DNA from: Megaleporinus macrocephalus | Taxonomy: Eukaryota > Chordata > Actinopteri > Characiformes > Anostomidae | Direction of reading: 5' to 3' | Length of the DNA: 64,000 bases | Assembly (NCBI GenBank): GCA_021613375.1 | Contig: CM038710.1 | Location: 32,187,195-32,251,194, forward strand | Part shown: positions 1-10,763 of the stretch, piece after piece | Layout of the letters: each line of letters opens with the position of its first letter | Numbering within the stretch: position 1 is the first letter of the stretch | Notes under the pieces: generated by a model | The model's database searches: none | What the model was told of the DNA's origin: nothing | Seen by the model: only the letters and a program-made list of their open reading frames with translations | Program-made: the position numbers and the translations under genes

Positions 1-681
1 CGAATAGATGCTTGGGACATGGCAGAACTGAATGTCCTCTGCTGCAGGATTAAACCCTGACTAATCACATCACTCAGAGCCTTTTAAAAACAACCACAGC
101 CACTATAAAGGTTTAATACACACAAATCTCAATTAAATCACATATAAAACCATCTAATGCTCCACAGGCACACACATGTATCTGAACACACTGGGAGAGC
201 GATGACACACTTTACAGCCCTCAAAGTCTCCTTTATAAGACAGGAATATTATTAGAACGCTATAAATAGTTAATAAGTTGCAATATATTAACGGAATACA
301 GCTAAACATTATTAACCCCAGGCAGCATCAGCTCCACTATGGTGGGCCTTTATAATAGACATGCTGTTAACAAGCATCACTGTAACATTAATTTAAATAT
401 GTAAATAAAAAGGAAAAAAAAATAATAATAATGCTGTTGTTTACAAAACTGGACAGTCATATATATTTTTGTTTAGTTTGTCCATATTTTTAGTATTTCA
501 GAATAAATGCAGGGGTATTCCATAATTTTTCAACCAAACATTTTTTCAATATTCTTGAAATAATGAATTTTTAAGATATAAATATTCAAAATGGTTGTAC
601 AGAAACATATACAGAAACATGTAAAAACAGCTGTAAAAATTAGTTTACAGCTGTGGTGAATGAAACCGGATATCTGGAATG
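1..681. other. Unique AT-rich sequence, no gene seen
   Basis: No exon-like block, RNA gene or clear transposon end is visible. The sequence is AT-rich with short A and AAT runs around 410-435. No open frame longer than noise is present. Confidence 0.6.
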
Positions 682-900
682 TTTAAAGGGGACCTATTAT
701 GCTTTTCCAGTTTTCCCCACTCCTTTAGTGTGTTATAAAGTACATGCCACAGGAAGAAAATTTCTCCCACGGAAACCACTTTTCTCAGCCACCTTGTTGG
801 AATTTCAGCCATTTTCTCTGTTACAACATGACATCATCTTATAACACAATCCTTATTGCCCGCCTACTGGCAAGCTTGACATGCTCTCACTCAATGCACA
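682..900 (+). repeat. Possible dispersed teleost repeat (unclassified)
   Basis: The block opens with AAAGGGGACCTATTATGC, a phrase I associate with a widespread fish repeat, and continues into GC-richer sequence unlike its AT-rich flanks. No matching right end or target duplication was found, so class and right boundary are unknown. The 63- and 71-codon frames in it look accidental. Confidence 0.3.
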
Positions 901-1177
901 CGTCCTGCTCCAGTCTAGCCTGTGAAGGTAGATTAGGTCTACCAACTTGTTCTACCTGAATTCCAGGATAAGACTCTGGCTCAAACTGATCTAGCAGAAC
1001 TGACACCACTGTAGGAAAAGTCACATGCAATACATGCAAAATACCACCCCCCAATTTTTTTCAGATTTACAACTATTTTACTATCGTCAACATTACATAC
1101 AAAAACTCAGGAAATGCATGAAGGTTAACTGTTAGTTTTAAATAATAATAAAATAGTTATATATTTATGTTGTTTAT

Positions 1178-1372
1178 GGTTTCCTCCCACAGTCCAAAGA
1201 CATGCATGTTAGGTTGATCAGTCACTCTAAATTGCCCGGAGGTGTGAATGTGTGTTGTCTATGTGATGGACTGGTGAGCAGTCCATGGTGTACCCTGCCA
1301 GATTGGCTTCAGCACCCCGTGACCCCGACTAGCAGGATAAAGTGGAAGATAATGGATGGACTGATGGATGGC
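1178..1372 (+). mobile_element. tRNA-derived SINE (family B), 3' part
   Basis: It matches, in the opposite orientation, the body of the fuller SINE at 8036-8321. Shared landmarks are the stretch around CCTCCCACAGTCCAAAGACA, 'ctctaaattgcccggaggtgtgaatg', a 'gtgtaccctgcc' segment, and the tail GGATAAAGTGGAAGATAATGG followed by ATGGA-type repeats. The tRNA-like head is missing, so this is a 5'-truncated copy. Confidence 0.75.
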
Positions 1373-2669
1373 TGTTCTAGACATGGCCAAAAACTTAAGT
1401 CAGAAAGTTACTTTAAACTGAACTACCAAAACTGAACATTCATATAAAACATGAAAACATGCTTACTCAGAATTTTTTAAAACTCTCGTTTTAAGTTACA
1501 CACCAAAAACATTTTATTGTTACTCAGATTAAACCAAAATTAAATCAAAAATTGAATTGGATTAAATTAATAAGTAGCACTGCTTTTTGGATTACTTGCA
1601 GACTCACCTCAGAGCATCGAATAATAAAAAAGCCTTGAGCATATTTTATACACAGTACACAGACGCACATGTGCCAATACTCACCTGGCAGCACATTTAA
1701 ATAAGATTAAGGGACCACATTCTCTAAATGGAACCCCAGGAAGATGCTCCGTATAGTAATGCTGGTCATCATACCTGTTTTTCGACTGTACTCTCTGGTG
1801 AGTGTGCAGAGTACACTCCACTACATAACCAATAGTGCAGACAAATAGCTATCTGATCATATGACTTCTATTACAGCCAAGACAACTGAGATATATAGAA
1901 TGAAAACATTTTAAGTGATATTACTTGACTCCAAAGGCGACACTACCAAAGTGGGTAGTAGTAGGAAATGCTTTTTATTATTTTTTGACACCATCAAATA
2001 AGCCTCCCTGGCTTACAGCACCTTATTATTTTATTTCCCATATATGGAATATTCATCACCTCATCTCGATTGACAAGGAGTCCTTGCCTAGTCCTTCAAG
2101 CAGATACTACAGGGTGCCATGAAGGACATACCTCCAGGAAATGACAAAGAGATTAAGCACAAGAGACATCAATGTCATATCCTGGAAGAATTAAAAACCA
2201 CAAACGTTTCTGATCAGCATACCTGCCTGTATCAATAACAGTGCGAGCAGAAATACTGCAGGTAGTTCCAATAACACTCATCATGTCTTGCAACAATTTC
2301 ACTGACATTGAAAACGGCTTAACTATGCCCCACCTGCAGGTGTGTTATTTCATAGTAACTGTTTCCAGGTTGGACAAGCTTTGCAGCAATGTCTCCAACC
2401 CTGGTCTTGCCAACCATAATCTGCCACACCTGCTCCAGCCAATCAATGTCTGCATGTCCTTGATTATTTGGATCAAATGCCTTAGTGTTGGGTAAATGGT
2501 GATGCACCACCAAGTGGGGTTGGTGATCACTGCTCTGAAGAATGTTATGAATGTTAGCTTGATTAGACGACAGACAAATGAAAAGCATCTGATCCTCATC
2601 AGTGAAAGTAATTACACGCATTAGGAATGCCTCAAAATTCAGCAATAACTAACTGGCAGCCTATAAAAA
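1373..2669. other. Mostly unique sequence, no gene recognised
   Basis: No splice-bounded coding block was found. The 108-codon minus-strand frame at 2319-2645 has no recognisable domain. Positions 2388-2470 contain a 'tctccaaccctgg' phrase common in old vertebrate repeats, but too little remains to classify. Confidence 0.5.
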
Positions 2670-2768
2670 GGGTGTACTGCCTTTGCCCGATGATGCTGGG
2701 ATTGGCTCCAGCCACCCAGTGACCCTAACTAGCGGGATAAAGTGGAAGATAATGGATGCATGGATAAT
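2670..2768 (+). mobile_element. SINE family B, 3' end fragment
   Basis: The block runs from a 'ggtgtactgcctttgccc' segment through GGGATTGGCTCCAGCC to the tail GGATAAAGTGGAAGATAATGG and ATGCATGGA. This is the same 3' end as the copies at 1178 and 8036. Only about the last 100 bp of the element survive. Confidence 0.65.
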
Positions 2769-3402
2769 TTGATAAAATTCCTTGATGGAAATCATAGAAA
2801 TAAAACTGAGTAACACTTTTGGTCACTGCAAACAAGCATTTGTCAGAACTTGATGAAATTTATGGCGGTTTCTTCTCCAAGTAACAAACACTAAAAAGCA
2901 GCTTGCATGCTGATAGCACCCCCTATTGAAGAACTTCAGACTGCTAGGTGTAAGTCTCATGTCTTTACACTGTTTACTAAAAAAGTCACAATTTTCATTG
3001 CCACTCTGGACTACAGCAATAGATCTTTGGAGAAATCTTGATCTAGTATATAATCATAATTATGTTGTCAATACTTCATAAGGTATCAAGTTGTAAAATT
3101 AACTTAAATTAATAAAATATAGCTGCTTATATATATTTTTAGTTGAGTGTGTCCCAAATTTGGGTTTCAGTTTCAGTTTAGCTCATCACTACAGTAAGTA
3201 TTATTCAAAATTAATAACATGCCATGAAGTTTCATATCTTGACAAAAGTCAACACTACAACTTACCATTCAATGAAATATTGTTAATGTCCTCTTGTCCA
3301 TCCTAGCACCAGTTGCTACAAAAGCACATATTCACGGCCTGAGCTGGATTGGTCGTTTCCAATGAGAGCAAACCGCAAACCTGTGCTGTCTCTCCGCTTC
3401 TC
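2769..3402. other. Unique AT-rich sequence, no gene seen
   Basis: No repeat family or coding signal was recognised. A 'tagcaccccctattg' phrase near 2917 resembles fish dispersed repeats but is too short to call. Confidence 0.5.
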
Positions 3403-3482
3403 GGGGAAAAGAGTTTTGAGTGTGGTAAATGTTTTAGTTTACACGGGGAAAAGAGTTTTGAGTGTGGTAAATGTTTAGTTTA
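3403..3482 (+). pseudogene. Direct 42-bp repeat resembling a C2H2 zinc-finger linker
   Basis: Two near-identical 42-bp units start at 3403 and 3445, exactly 14 codons apart. Read in frame, each gives GEKSFECGKC, and the first continues FSLH into the second. This resembles the linker-plus-first-cysteines of C2H2 fingers (TGEKP[FY]xCxxCGKxF), but a normal finger unit is 28 codons with two histidines, which are absent here. A stop follows at once. It could be a collapsed relic of a zinc-finger gene or a coincidence. Confidence 0.3.
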
Positions 3483-4981
3483 GTGAGTTTGCATACACAT
3501 AGTTTAAGCCCACACATGGTGCTCTGGTTGCCAATGATCTGCATGCGTGTGCGTGCTGAATCCTGCAGCGCCTTCAGCGCATGTTCTGATCGGTATTTCG
3601 GTCGGTCTATTGGCAGCTAAAGCTATACTGGGAGTTGGTCCCCCGTGTGTTACGGCTATATTCAGCTTTTCCTACAGTATTATTCTTATCCTGGCACTGC
3701 CAGGAAACTCAGTAGCATTACGTTCCTCAGATGCAGGGCCTGGAAAAGGACACAACCATCGATCCTGAACCATTTCTCAGACATTTGGTATTTCGGTTTT
3801 GTCTATTCCCATCGGTGTATATGGGATGTAGTTTGCGGAGCGCTAAGTTCAATCAAATCTCCAGTAAGCTCCAGCCATGTTGGATTAACCCTTGGATGCA
3901 TGAGTGCTCCACCTATTCGTTAACTATTCATACCTATTTTAATGACCGAAGTGATATATTATTTTATAAATATATTTAGCCGATAAATTATTGCCTATAT
4001 CACAAGTTTAAATTAAAAGAGACTCACTTATAGTTGACTAAATGTGCATATTTGGGTCTTAACAACAAATATTTTTCATGAGATGAATGATCCACATTTT
4101 ACATTTTATGGTTGAGAAGCTTGACCAATTAATCTGAAAACTGTCAGGACAGTGTAGAACTGTTAAAACATTTAACTGACTAATGCAAAAATAATAAAAT
4201 AATAATATATACTGGGCAATATTTTGATTTATTAAATAAATGGATAAAGAGGTGCAAGCAGGTCACATGTTATTGTTATTAAAGCTGGAGTAGGTGATTC
4301 CAACCCAAAAAAATCCCACCCCTCACTCTCAGTCCTCCTTCCATGGTCACTACCCCAAAACACATGAACAGGTATGGTCTGACTGGTCATGAGAGAGAGT
4401 GCTGGTGAAAGCAAGATTAATGCCATCAAATAATACTCAAGCCTACAATGCGGGCAGTGTTAGATATACACACACACAGATTATACACAAGATTAATATA
4501 GCTGGCTAGTTTACACCCTCACCTTAGCGAACATTAGACTGATACATCGTCATTATATAGCTCCATAAATAGTGTAATTCAGAAAAAAATAACTCCAACA
4601 TAAACAAAACAAACCAGATAATTACCCATCCAACTGTAAGACAACAATCTTGGCAATCTCAATTATGTTTCACCACCACTGAAAAATCACACCGATGTTC
4701 ACTTTAGTTCAACCTCTTGGCTCCTCAACCTCTTGTTGTTCAAAGTCTTTCTTTTCTTTCTTTCTTTTATAGCAGTGTAAGCTATTGTAGGTGCCCATGT
4801 AACTTTCTCTGCCATTCTTGTGAACCTTGCTCACTACCTTTCAGCAGTGTGTGTGTGTGTGCGTGTGTGTGGAGCCATATGATGGGACTCAATCCTCACA
4901 TGTAGGTAGGAGTACGCATTCAGAGCAGGTGCGTGTGGGTAAGTCATAAGGTAGACAGGTTATCCAATCATTTAAATTAGT

Positions 4982-4984
<3 letters not shown>
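3483..4984. other. Unique sequence, no gene recognised
   Basis: It contains a 73-codon frame at 3547-3768 with a hydrophobic middle and no known domain; overlapping frames are equally long, so coding is not supported. Short T/TTTC runs lie near 4745-4770 and a short TG run near 4848-4870. Confidence 0.45.

Positions 4985-5062
<78 letters not shown>
4985..5062. repeat. (TA)n microsatellite, about 39 units
   Basis: An uninterrupted alternating TA tract of about 78 bp. The minus-strand frame over it (a run of Tyr-Ile) is an artefact of the repeat. Tracts of this kind are prone to cruciforms, length change and assembly error. Confidence 0.98.
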
Positions 5063-5067
<5 letters not shown>

Positions 5068-6118
5068 TTATCATTTATACTTTCGTTACTGTAATGTTTT
5101 TCAAATTAATCACCTACTCCTCCTTTTAATGATTACATATTAATTTTATTGTTAATCAGTAATACTGGTACAGGGGCTGGAACTAATGGTTATTTCTATA
5201 ATACAATTAACCATTTCATTTCTAACAACTAATTTCTGATGGGTCTAAATTCATTCAGTGTATAGTTGTATGCTAATAGACTCTGGACGAACATCTAGCA
5301 ACACAAATTAGAAATTTTTAATTACGTGTCACTTATGAGTCCAAAGTGGAAACATTTTAGCATGTCTATTAAATAGCATTAGGAAGGCAATGGGCAAAAA
5401 AAGAAAGAAGAAGATGAAAACAAATTAAAAACCTGGGAGAACAAAAAATACAAAAAACAGAAGGTAATGTAAACAAACAAGCTAGGCTAACTGCTGCTGA
5501 AACAAGGCTAAAGCGAACTAAACAGTACAATACAAGGCACGATAAACAGAGGGATGGGGTAATGAGAAGGTAATGAGAACCAGGTGTTAGTACCCAACTC
5601 AGAGCATTGGGACTGTGCTGCTGAGGGTGTGGAGCTGGCAGGGAAACGCTGAGTGGCTGGCTGGGTGGAAGTCATTATGACATGTAGTTTTTAAATAGTT
5701 ATATATCTCTTTATATTTTTATTCTGAATTCAATTTGTGTTTCTGTTATTTAGGTAAATGTCAGTAATCCCATGTGACCAGAAAACTAAATATAAAAGAA
5801 AAAAAACCTTTAAGAAAGTAAAAACACCCTTTTAGCTATATGGTTTGATTGATATTTATAAAAGTCCTCAGTATTGTGCTCAATCAAGCTCAGAGAACAT
5901 ATGGAACTAAGGAAATGCAAAATTTTCACATATGGACATTAATCAACTGATCGCACTTTCCTTTCACTTTGTCTCATCACAGAGTCACCATCATTCAATC
6001 AACTGTGTGTACAAGAAGCAATGTCTTCTTTTATGGTCTACTGAGAAACAATTGATGCCATATGACCCTAACACTTCCTGTTGAATACTGCAATTCTGTC
6101 AGAATGGTCATATGTATG
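5063..6118. other. Unique AT-rich sequence, no gene seen
   Basis: No transposon end, exon or RNA gene was recognised. Purine-rich AAGAAAG runs lie at 5395-5470. Confidence 0.5.
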
Positions 6119-6152
6119 GTCAATATCAATATCAATATCAATATCAATATCA
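6119..6152 (+). repeat. Hexanucleotide (CAATAT)n microsatellite
   Basis: About 5.5 perfect tandem copies of CAATAT. Confidence 0.95.
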
Positions 6153-6843
6153 AAGGAGTCACAAGCTAAACAAAACTACAAAAAACAAGCAGAACAATAA
6201 TGGATATATTGTTTCTGTCCTTCATTGATGTTCGTTAACTGATGGCTATTGTGCTTGTTTTGCTACATGGAACAGTAGGTCACATATGTGCTAATGTGTG
6301 TGTGTGCATGTGTGTGTTACAGAAGTGTTGTGAAGGTTAAGTGTCCTGTCTATGCAGTTGGATTACTCTCTGTTGTTGTGATCAAGACCTTTCTGGCCAA
6401 TGCCAGCATATTTCACTTTGCCCAGATGCTCTTCATCCCCTGTAATATAAATGTGTGGGTTGGAGAAGAGGGGACGTAGCATGTGGTCATTAAAAATACC
6501 TTCCGTTCAAACCGTTAAACAGATAGATAGATAGATAGATAGAGTGAGTGTCTTACAATGTAATGTTTGTAAATCGTTTGTATTGTATTTGAATGTATCA
6601 TAAACACAAATGTTCCATATCAGTTTGTTTGGGTGTTTTGATGAAGATTTAAGACCGCTTGCTAGCCTGCTTGGTTTTGTAGCTAGGTAATGAGTTGACT
6701 GATATATTTCATATGGCTCTCAAGCAGTAAGCTTTCTCTGCATTTAGGCAAAACTAAATTATATTTATATAATTATATTTAAAATCTAAACTGCATAATA
6801 GAACTGGATTAAGGGCTAAGGTAGGGGATTATATTGTGACATA
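6153..6843. other. Unique sequence with a short GATA run
   Basis: A (GATA)n microsatellite of about six units lies at 6521-6543 and a short TG run at 6294-6317. No gene is seen. The 63-codon frame at 6288-6479 is unrecognised. Confidence 0.5.
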
Positions 6844-7189
6844 TACACTACCGCTCAAAAGTTTAGGATCACTTTAGAATTTAATTTCATGCAATTTTCA
6901 TGCAATTCATAAACAATATTGTCCATTTCACAATATATTTAAGCGTATAAGATGATTTTTAAAGAATAAAAATGTTTGTATTTAAGCCTATTGTTTCATA
7001 TAGAGGCTTATTTTGCATATAGTCCTATTATCAGCAATTCTCAGTCCTCTGTCTAAATCTCCTGGTACGGCCGCCAATCCAAGTTAAGGATGTTGTTGGG
7101 CTAATTGGTTGTTGGTTACTCTTACTTAGTACAGGCTACTCCATTGAAAACAAGAAAATGTCCCTGTGATCCCAAACCACGGTAGTGTA
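6844..7189. mobile_element. Tc1/mariner-type MITE, short copy
   Basis: The left end is CACTACCGCTCAAAAG directly after a TA; the right end is a shortened inverted copy, GGTAGTG then TA, as expected for Tc1 insertion at TA. Body sequence matches the fuller copy at 12807-13323, including a GCAATTTTCATGCAATTC segment and the junction TACTCCATTGAAAACAAG. The segment that starts the transposase in the longer copy is deleted, so this copy codes for nothing. Confidence 0.85.
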
Positions 7190-8035
7190 GAACCTGTAGA
7201 CCACAACCAAACCACTGAATGCCATAGTCTGTCATCATTGAAAGTTGGCACTGAGAAGGCAGGCCATTCCCAAAGGAAGCTGAAATCTTCTTCACCAGGA
7301 CTGCTTTCAGATTTGCCATTCTACCTTAAATGGCACTGCAGTTACATTCTTTCATTATATTTTACCTTGACGACAGTGATTTTGAGAACAGTTTGTTAGC
7401 TGTAATGTGATAATTATCTACATTTATCAAAACTTATGTCTAGACTAACGTAGCTACTGGCTACTGAAGTAATGTAAGTAAGTAAGTAATGTTTGCTTTG
7501 CAGTTTTATCCTTTAACCACAACTTCACATTCATACACGGGTCCAGTAATAATGAGCTGAAGGACTGAGAGATAGGAATAGTAGACAAAGTTTCACTTTT
7601 ACATCAATCTTTAAAAAAGTTGATAAAAATTATTATAAGTCTGTGATCAATCTGGGTCGGCCCAGCTGGTGAAGGGAAATAAATAAATCATGTTTTAAAA
7701 AAAAAAACTTCAATCAAAGGCCCTGAATTGCTCAGGGCCCCTGGGCTTCAGCTCAGGTAAGCTTATGCATTAAATTGGCCCTGCCTTATATGGTTCAAGA
7801 GGAGTAAGCATGGTGATGAAAGTGCAAGGAATAGTAAACAGTGTAGCAATGTTCCTTGCCAGACTGGTACAGTTCTTGGACAGTGAGTCGTTGATGCTGT
7901 TAACATCAAAAAAGTCACATTCAGTCAGTAGGCAAAGAAATGACAGATATCACATAGTAAATGAATTAGGTTCTTAGATTAGATCCCAAGTTAGAATCAA
8001 GAGGTAATAGTTTATTTAAACGAACTTAAGAATAT
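7190..8035. other. Unique sequence, no gene recognised
   Basis: The 77-codon frame at 7166-7399 overlaps the MITE end and is not supported. A 'cagggcccctgggc' phrase near 7733 is reminiscent of hAT-type repeats, but no paired end or target duplication was found. Confidence 0.45.
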
Positions 8036-8321
8036 TAATCCGCTTTATCACAGGGGTATAGTGGTGGTGTCTGGAGCCAATCCCAGTTTCATGGGGTGAA
8101 GGCAGGGTACACCATGGACAGGACTCCAGTCCATCGCATGGCCAACACACATTCACAATTTCAGGTGACTGATCAACCTAACATGCATGTGTTTGGACTG
8201 TGGGAGGAAACTGGACCAACTGGAGGAAACCCACTCAAGTGCGGGGAGAACGGCCTAGCCTGGGAATCGAACCTGGATCATCTTGCTGTGAGGTGACTAA
8301 TCATTACACCACCGTGCCGCC
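8036..8321 (-). mobile_element. tRNA-derived SINE (family B), near full length
   Basis: Read on the minus strand it begins GGCGGCACGGTGGTGTAATG, then has a tRNA-like head with an exact RNA polymerase III B-box match (GGTTCGATTCC, plus-strand 8263-8273). A body follows with GTTTCCTCC and CCACAGTCCAAACACATGCA landmarks, then the GATAAAGCGG-type tail. It is the most complete copy of the family here and the reference for those at 1178, 2670 and 34423. The body resembles a very common fish repeat. Confidence 0.85.
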
Positions 8322-8420
8322 ACTCTTATTTTTATCAGATTTATTATGTATTTAGAACATGTGAACACAATAGTCTGCCTGCCGAGGACAGCGGTACGAC
8401 TAATACGTGGTTGGTGGATA

Positions 8421-8540
8421 AAGAACCTCTTTACATTACCTTACATTTAACATAAAGAACGATTTTAGCCTCTCCTGTAAAGTTATGATTTTGAAGATAC
8501 TTGTTTTTGTTTTTTTTATCATCACAGTGATGATATGTCT
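8421..8540 (-). repeat. Unclassified dispersed repeat (family X), partial copy
   Basis: The reverse complement matches 51850-51970: a CAAGTATCTTCAAAATC-like start, then AACTTTACAGGAGAGG, then a 'taaatgtaaggtaatg' segment. The same core is at 25028-25215 on the same strand as here. No terminal inverted repeats, tail or coding potential were seen. Confidence 0.7.
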
Positions 8541-9036
8541 TTGATATAATATATTCAGGACATGCACGGTTTTGATTGTCCAACCCAGATGCCCCACTGC
8601 CCAAACAACAACTCTCCCAACACTGCCCCCCACCCCCATCAACACCCCCTTTAATCCCCCCAACAAACACTTAAATAAAAGAAAGGAAAATGTATCTTTT
8701 GGTTCTTATACATTTTGTAAGCATGTTCTGTATATCACAATCATAATGTCAAGCAATATGGACTGTTGTCTGTATAGTGGAGAGGAAGTGAGAGGCAAAG
8801 CGAAAGATAGACAGACAGACGGACAGATAGAGAGACAGGCAGGCTCATAGAGCGGCCAAGAGACTCTCTCCACTTCTCTTAATATATTTGAATCAGGGAA
8901 TCGGGGTATTGCTTTCATTTCTCTAACTCGGCTTTAATGCCACGCTGTCATGCTGAATTCGGTCCCCTGACAAATCAGTAGCTCCTAACATTCCATTCCA
9001 TCTCAAACGTCTCCACTGCAGACTTTCAGCATCAAA
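8541..9036. other. Unique sequence, no gene recognised
   Basis: It includes a C-rich patch (8580-8665) and imperfect GACA/GATA runs at 8805-8850. Frames across it overlap on both strands and none has a domain. Confidence 0.45.
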
Positions 9037-9079
9037 GGGAGAGAGAGAGAGAGAGGGAGAGAGAGAGAGAGAGAGAGCG
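9037..9079 (+). repeat. (GA)n microsatellite
   Basis: About 42 bp of GA repeats with two GG interruptions. Confidence 0.95.
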
Positions 9080-9362
9080 TCCTGCTGCAAGAATGCTACT
9101 TTACATTTCCATACTTGTATGTGTGTGTATGTGGGGGTGTTTGAGCCAGGGACACCAACACTAGTCCAGCTTCTGCCCACCAACCACTGGCCCACTTTTC
9201 CCTCCTCTCCCTTTATGAAGGAAGATAGCAAAACGAGAGAGAAAGATGGGGGACGGAGTAGGATGGAGAGAAAATGTCACAGCCCAAAATTGCACGGCAC
9301 AGGGCCGGGAAGCTGCATTTACTGGCAATATATAATAGTTTATCACCCACACGCATACGAAA
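9080..9362. other. Unique sequence, no gene recognised
   Basis: The 111-codon plus frame (9119-9454) and the 102-codon minus frame (8923-9231) both run into dinucleotide repeats and conflict with each other; neither has domain-like composition. Confidence 0.4.

Positions 9363-9395
<33 letters not shown>
9363..9395 (+). repeat. (CA)n microsatellite
   Basis: About 16 uninterrupted CA units. Confidence 0.97.
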
Positions 9396-9396
<1 letters not shown>

Positions 9397-10267
9397 CTGC
9401 AGACTTTACAACTCTGTCACTGTATGTCGTTGCTGTCGTATGAAAAACTTCTAAACTTTATAAATCTTTCTATGCAGTGCATAAACGTGAAAACTACACT
9501 TTTAAATTGTGGGTGTAAAAGCTAAAAAATGAATTTACTGTTTTTATGACAGAAGCCCACGATCTCTGAATAATTTATAGGAGAAAAAAAAACATTCTCA
9601 ACATATAGTTCTCAAACTGGCCCCTACAGACCCTCATATGGCCCACTTTTTTGCTATCTCCTTATGTTTTGCGAGCAGATATGGGGATTCGAGGTACATG
9701 CTGACTGACAGACTGACGAATTTGACATGTTGATATGTTGACTGACAGGCTTGTGACCTAATCATGACACTTAAAATTTGTGAAATTAAACACAAACTTA
9801 TTGGATGTAATTAACGCCTCCAATCTCCAATCACAGTGCTCTAAATTAATAATAAGCTCACAGTGGAATCTGGTTCAATATACTGTAGCTTCAAATAATG
9901 AGCCTTTCATTACAGAAGGGTTTTCAGTCAGGTAGACAGCTTGTATTGCTACACACAGCAATAAACATGCAGTGTTGGTTGAAAAGTAGCCTGGACATCA
10001 AGGGTGCTCGTTAATTTGCTAATTGAACTGAAGTTGTGAGCAAATCTTGCTGAAATGTTAATGAGTTCATGACCACGTGCCTTTAAAATGAACTAAACTT
10101 CAGATGGGTTATTTAGGGTGACCATCCTGTAGTGAGTCTCGGGCTGGACGACCATGTTTTCTGGGGCTTTGTTCTCCTGGGGACTCTTAAGTGTGAAGCG
10201 TGGCGTTGGGAGCCGCCTTGTATGGGACTGTTTTGTGCTTCAACATGGAGAGAACTGGGAAGCTGGG
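9396..10267. other. Unique AT-rich sequence, no gene seen
   Basis: No repeat ends or exons recognised. A short imperfect duplication of 'gactgacagac' and 'gttgactgacagg' phrases lies near 9700-9750. Confidence 0.5.
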
Positions 10268-10275
10268 GTTGGGGC

Positions 10276-10755
10276 TAGGGGTGTGGCATATTGTGCCGTA
10301 CATTTTTGAATATCGTGAACGACATTATACCCTGAAATATCGTGCCATATCACCCATCTCTAATTATCACATCAGGGTACTACTTTTTTACTGTTTTAGC
10401 AAATAAAAAATCACACTTTCCTCATTTCCCTACTATATATCTACTAGAGACAGATTTTATCTGTCCAGTATCATTCACTTTACTTCAGTTCTGGATATAT
10501 GGAGATATTTGGAGTGCATTATTTAGTATTGTGACATTCTGGATCATTAACTTCTGTTACAATCTGATGAATTCTTGTATTTTTTAATATCTCAGTTGGG
10601 GGTGTGACATATCATATCTTATGCAATAATATAATTTTATTTTCATTTTGTTGCAGTAGTATATTCTTGAATTTTTCTTGAACTTTAAGTATCGTTATCG
10701 CAAAAATACCATGAAATATTGTGATAATATTATAGGGCTATATCGCCCACCCCTA
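10276..10755. mobile_element. Non-autonomous hAT element (480 bp)
   Basis: The ends are TAGGGGTG and CACCCCTA, perfect inverted 8-mers, extending imperfectly inward (GTGGCATAT against ATATCGCCCAC). Both sides carry the same 8-bp target duplication, GTTGGGGC (10268-10275 and 10756-10763). An 8-bp duplication with (C/T)A-GGGG-type ends is the hAT signature. There is no transposase frame; the largest open frames (about 80 codons) are AT-rich noise, so it must have moved using a transposase from elsewhere. Confidence 0.9.
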
Positions 10756-10763
10756 GTTGGGGC

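Noticed and set aside
682..1010. Complete transposon starting at AAAGGGGACC
   Set aside because: No matching right terminus or target duplication could be found; kept only as a low-confidence repeat.
8263..8273. Possible tRNA gene (pol III B-box)
   Set aside because: The head belongs to a multi-copy SINE with a non-tRNA body; no cloverleaf was supported.
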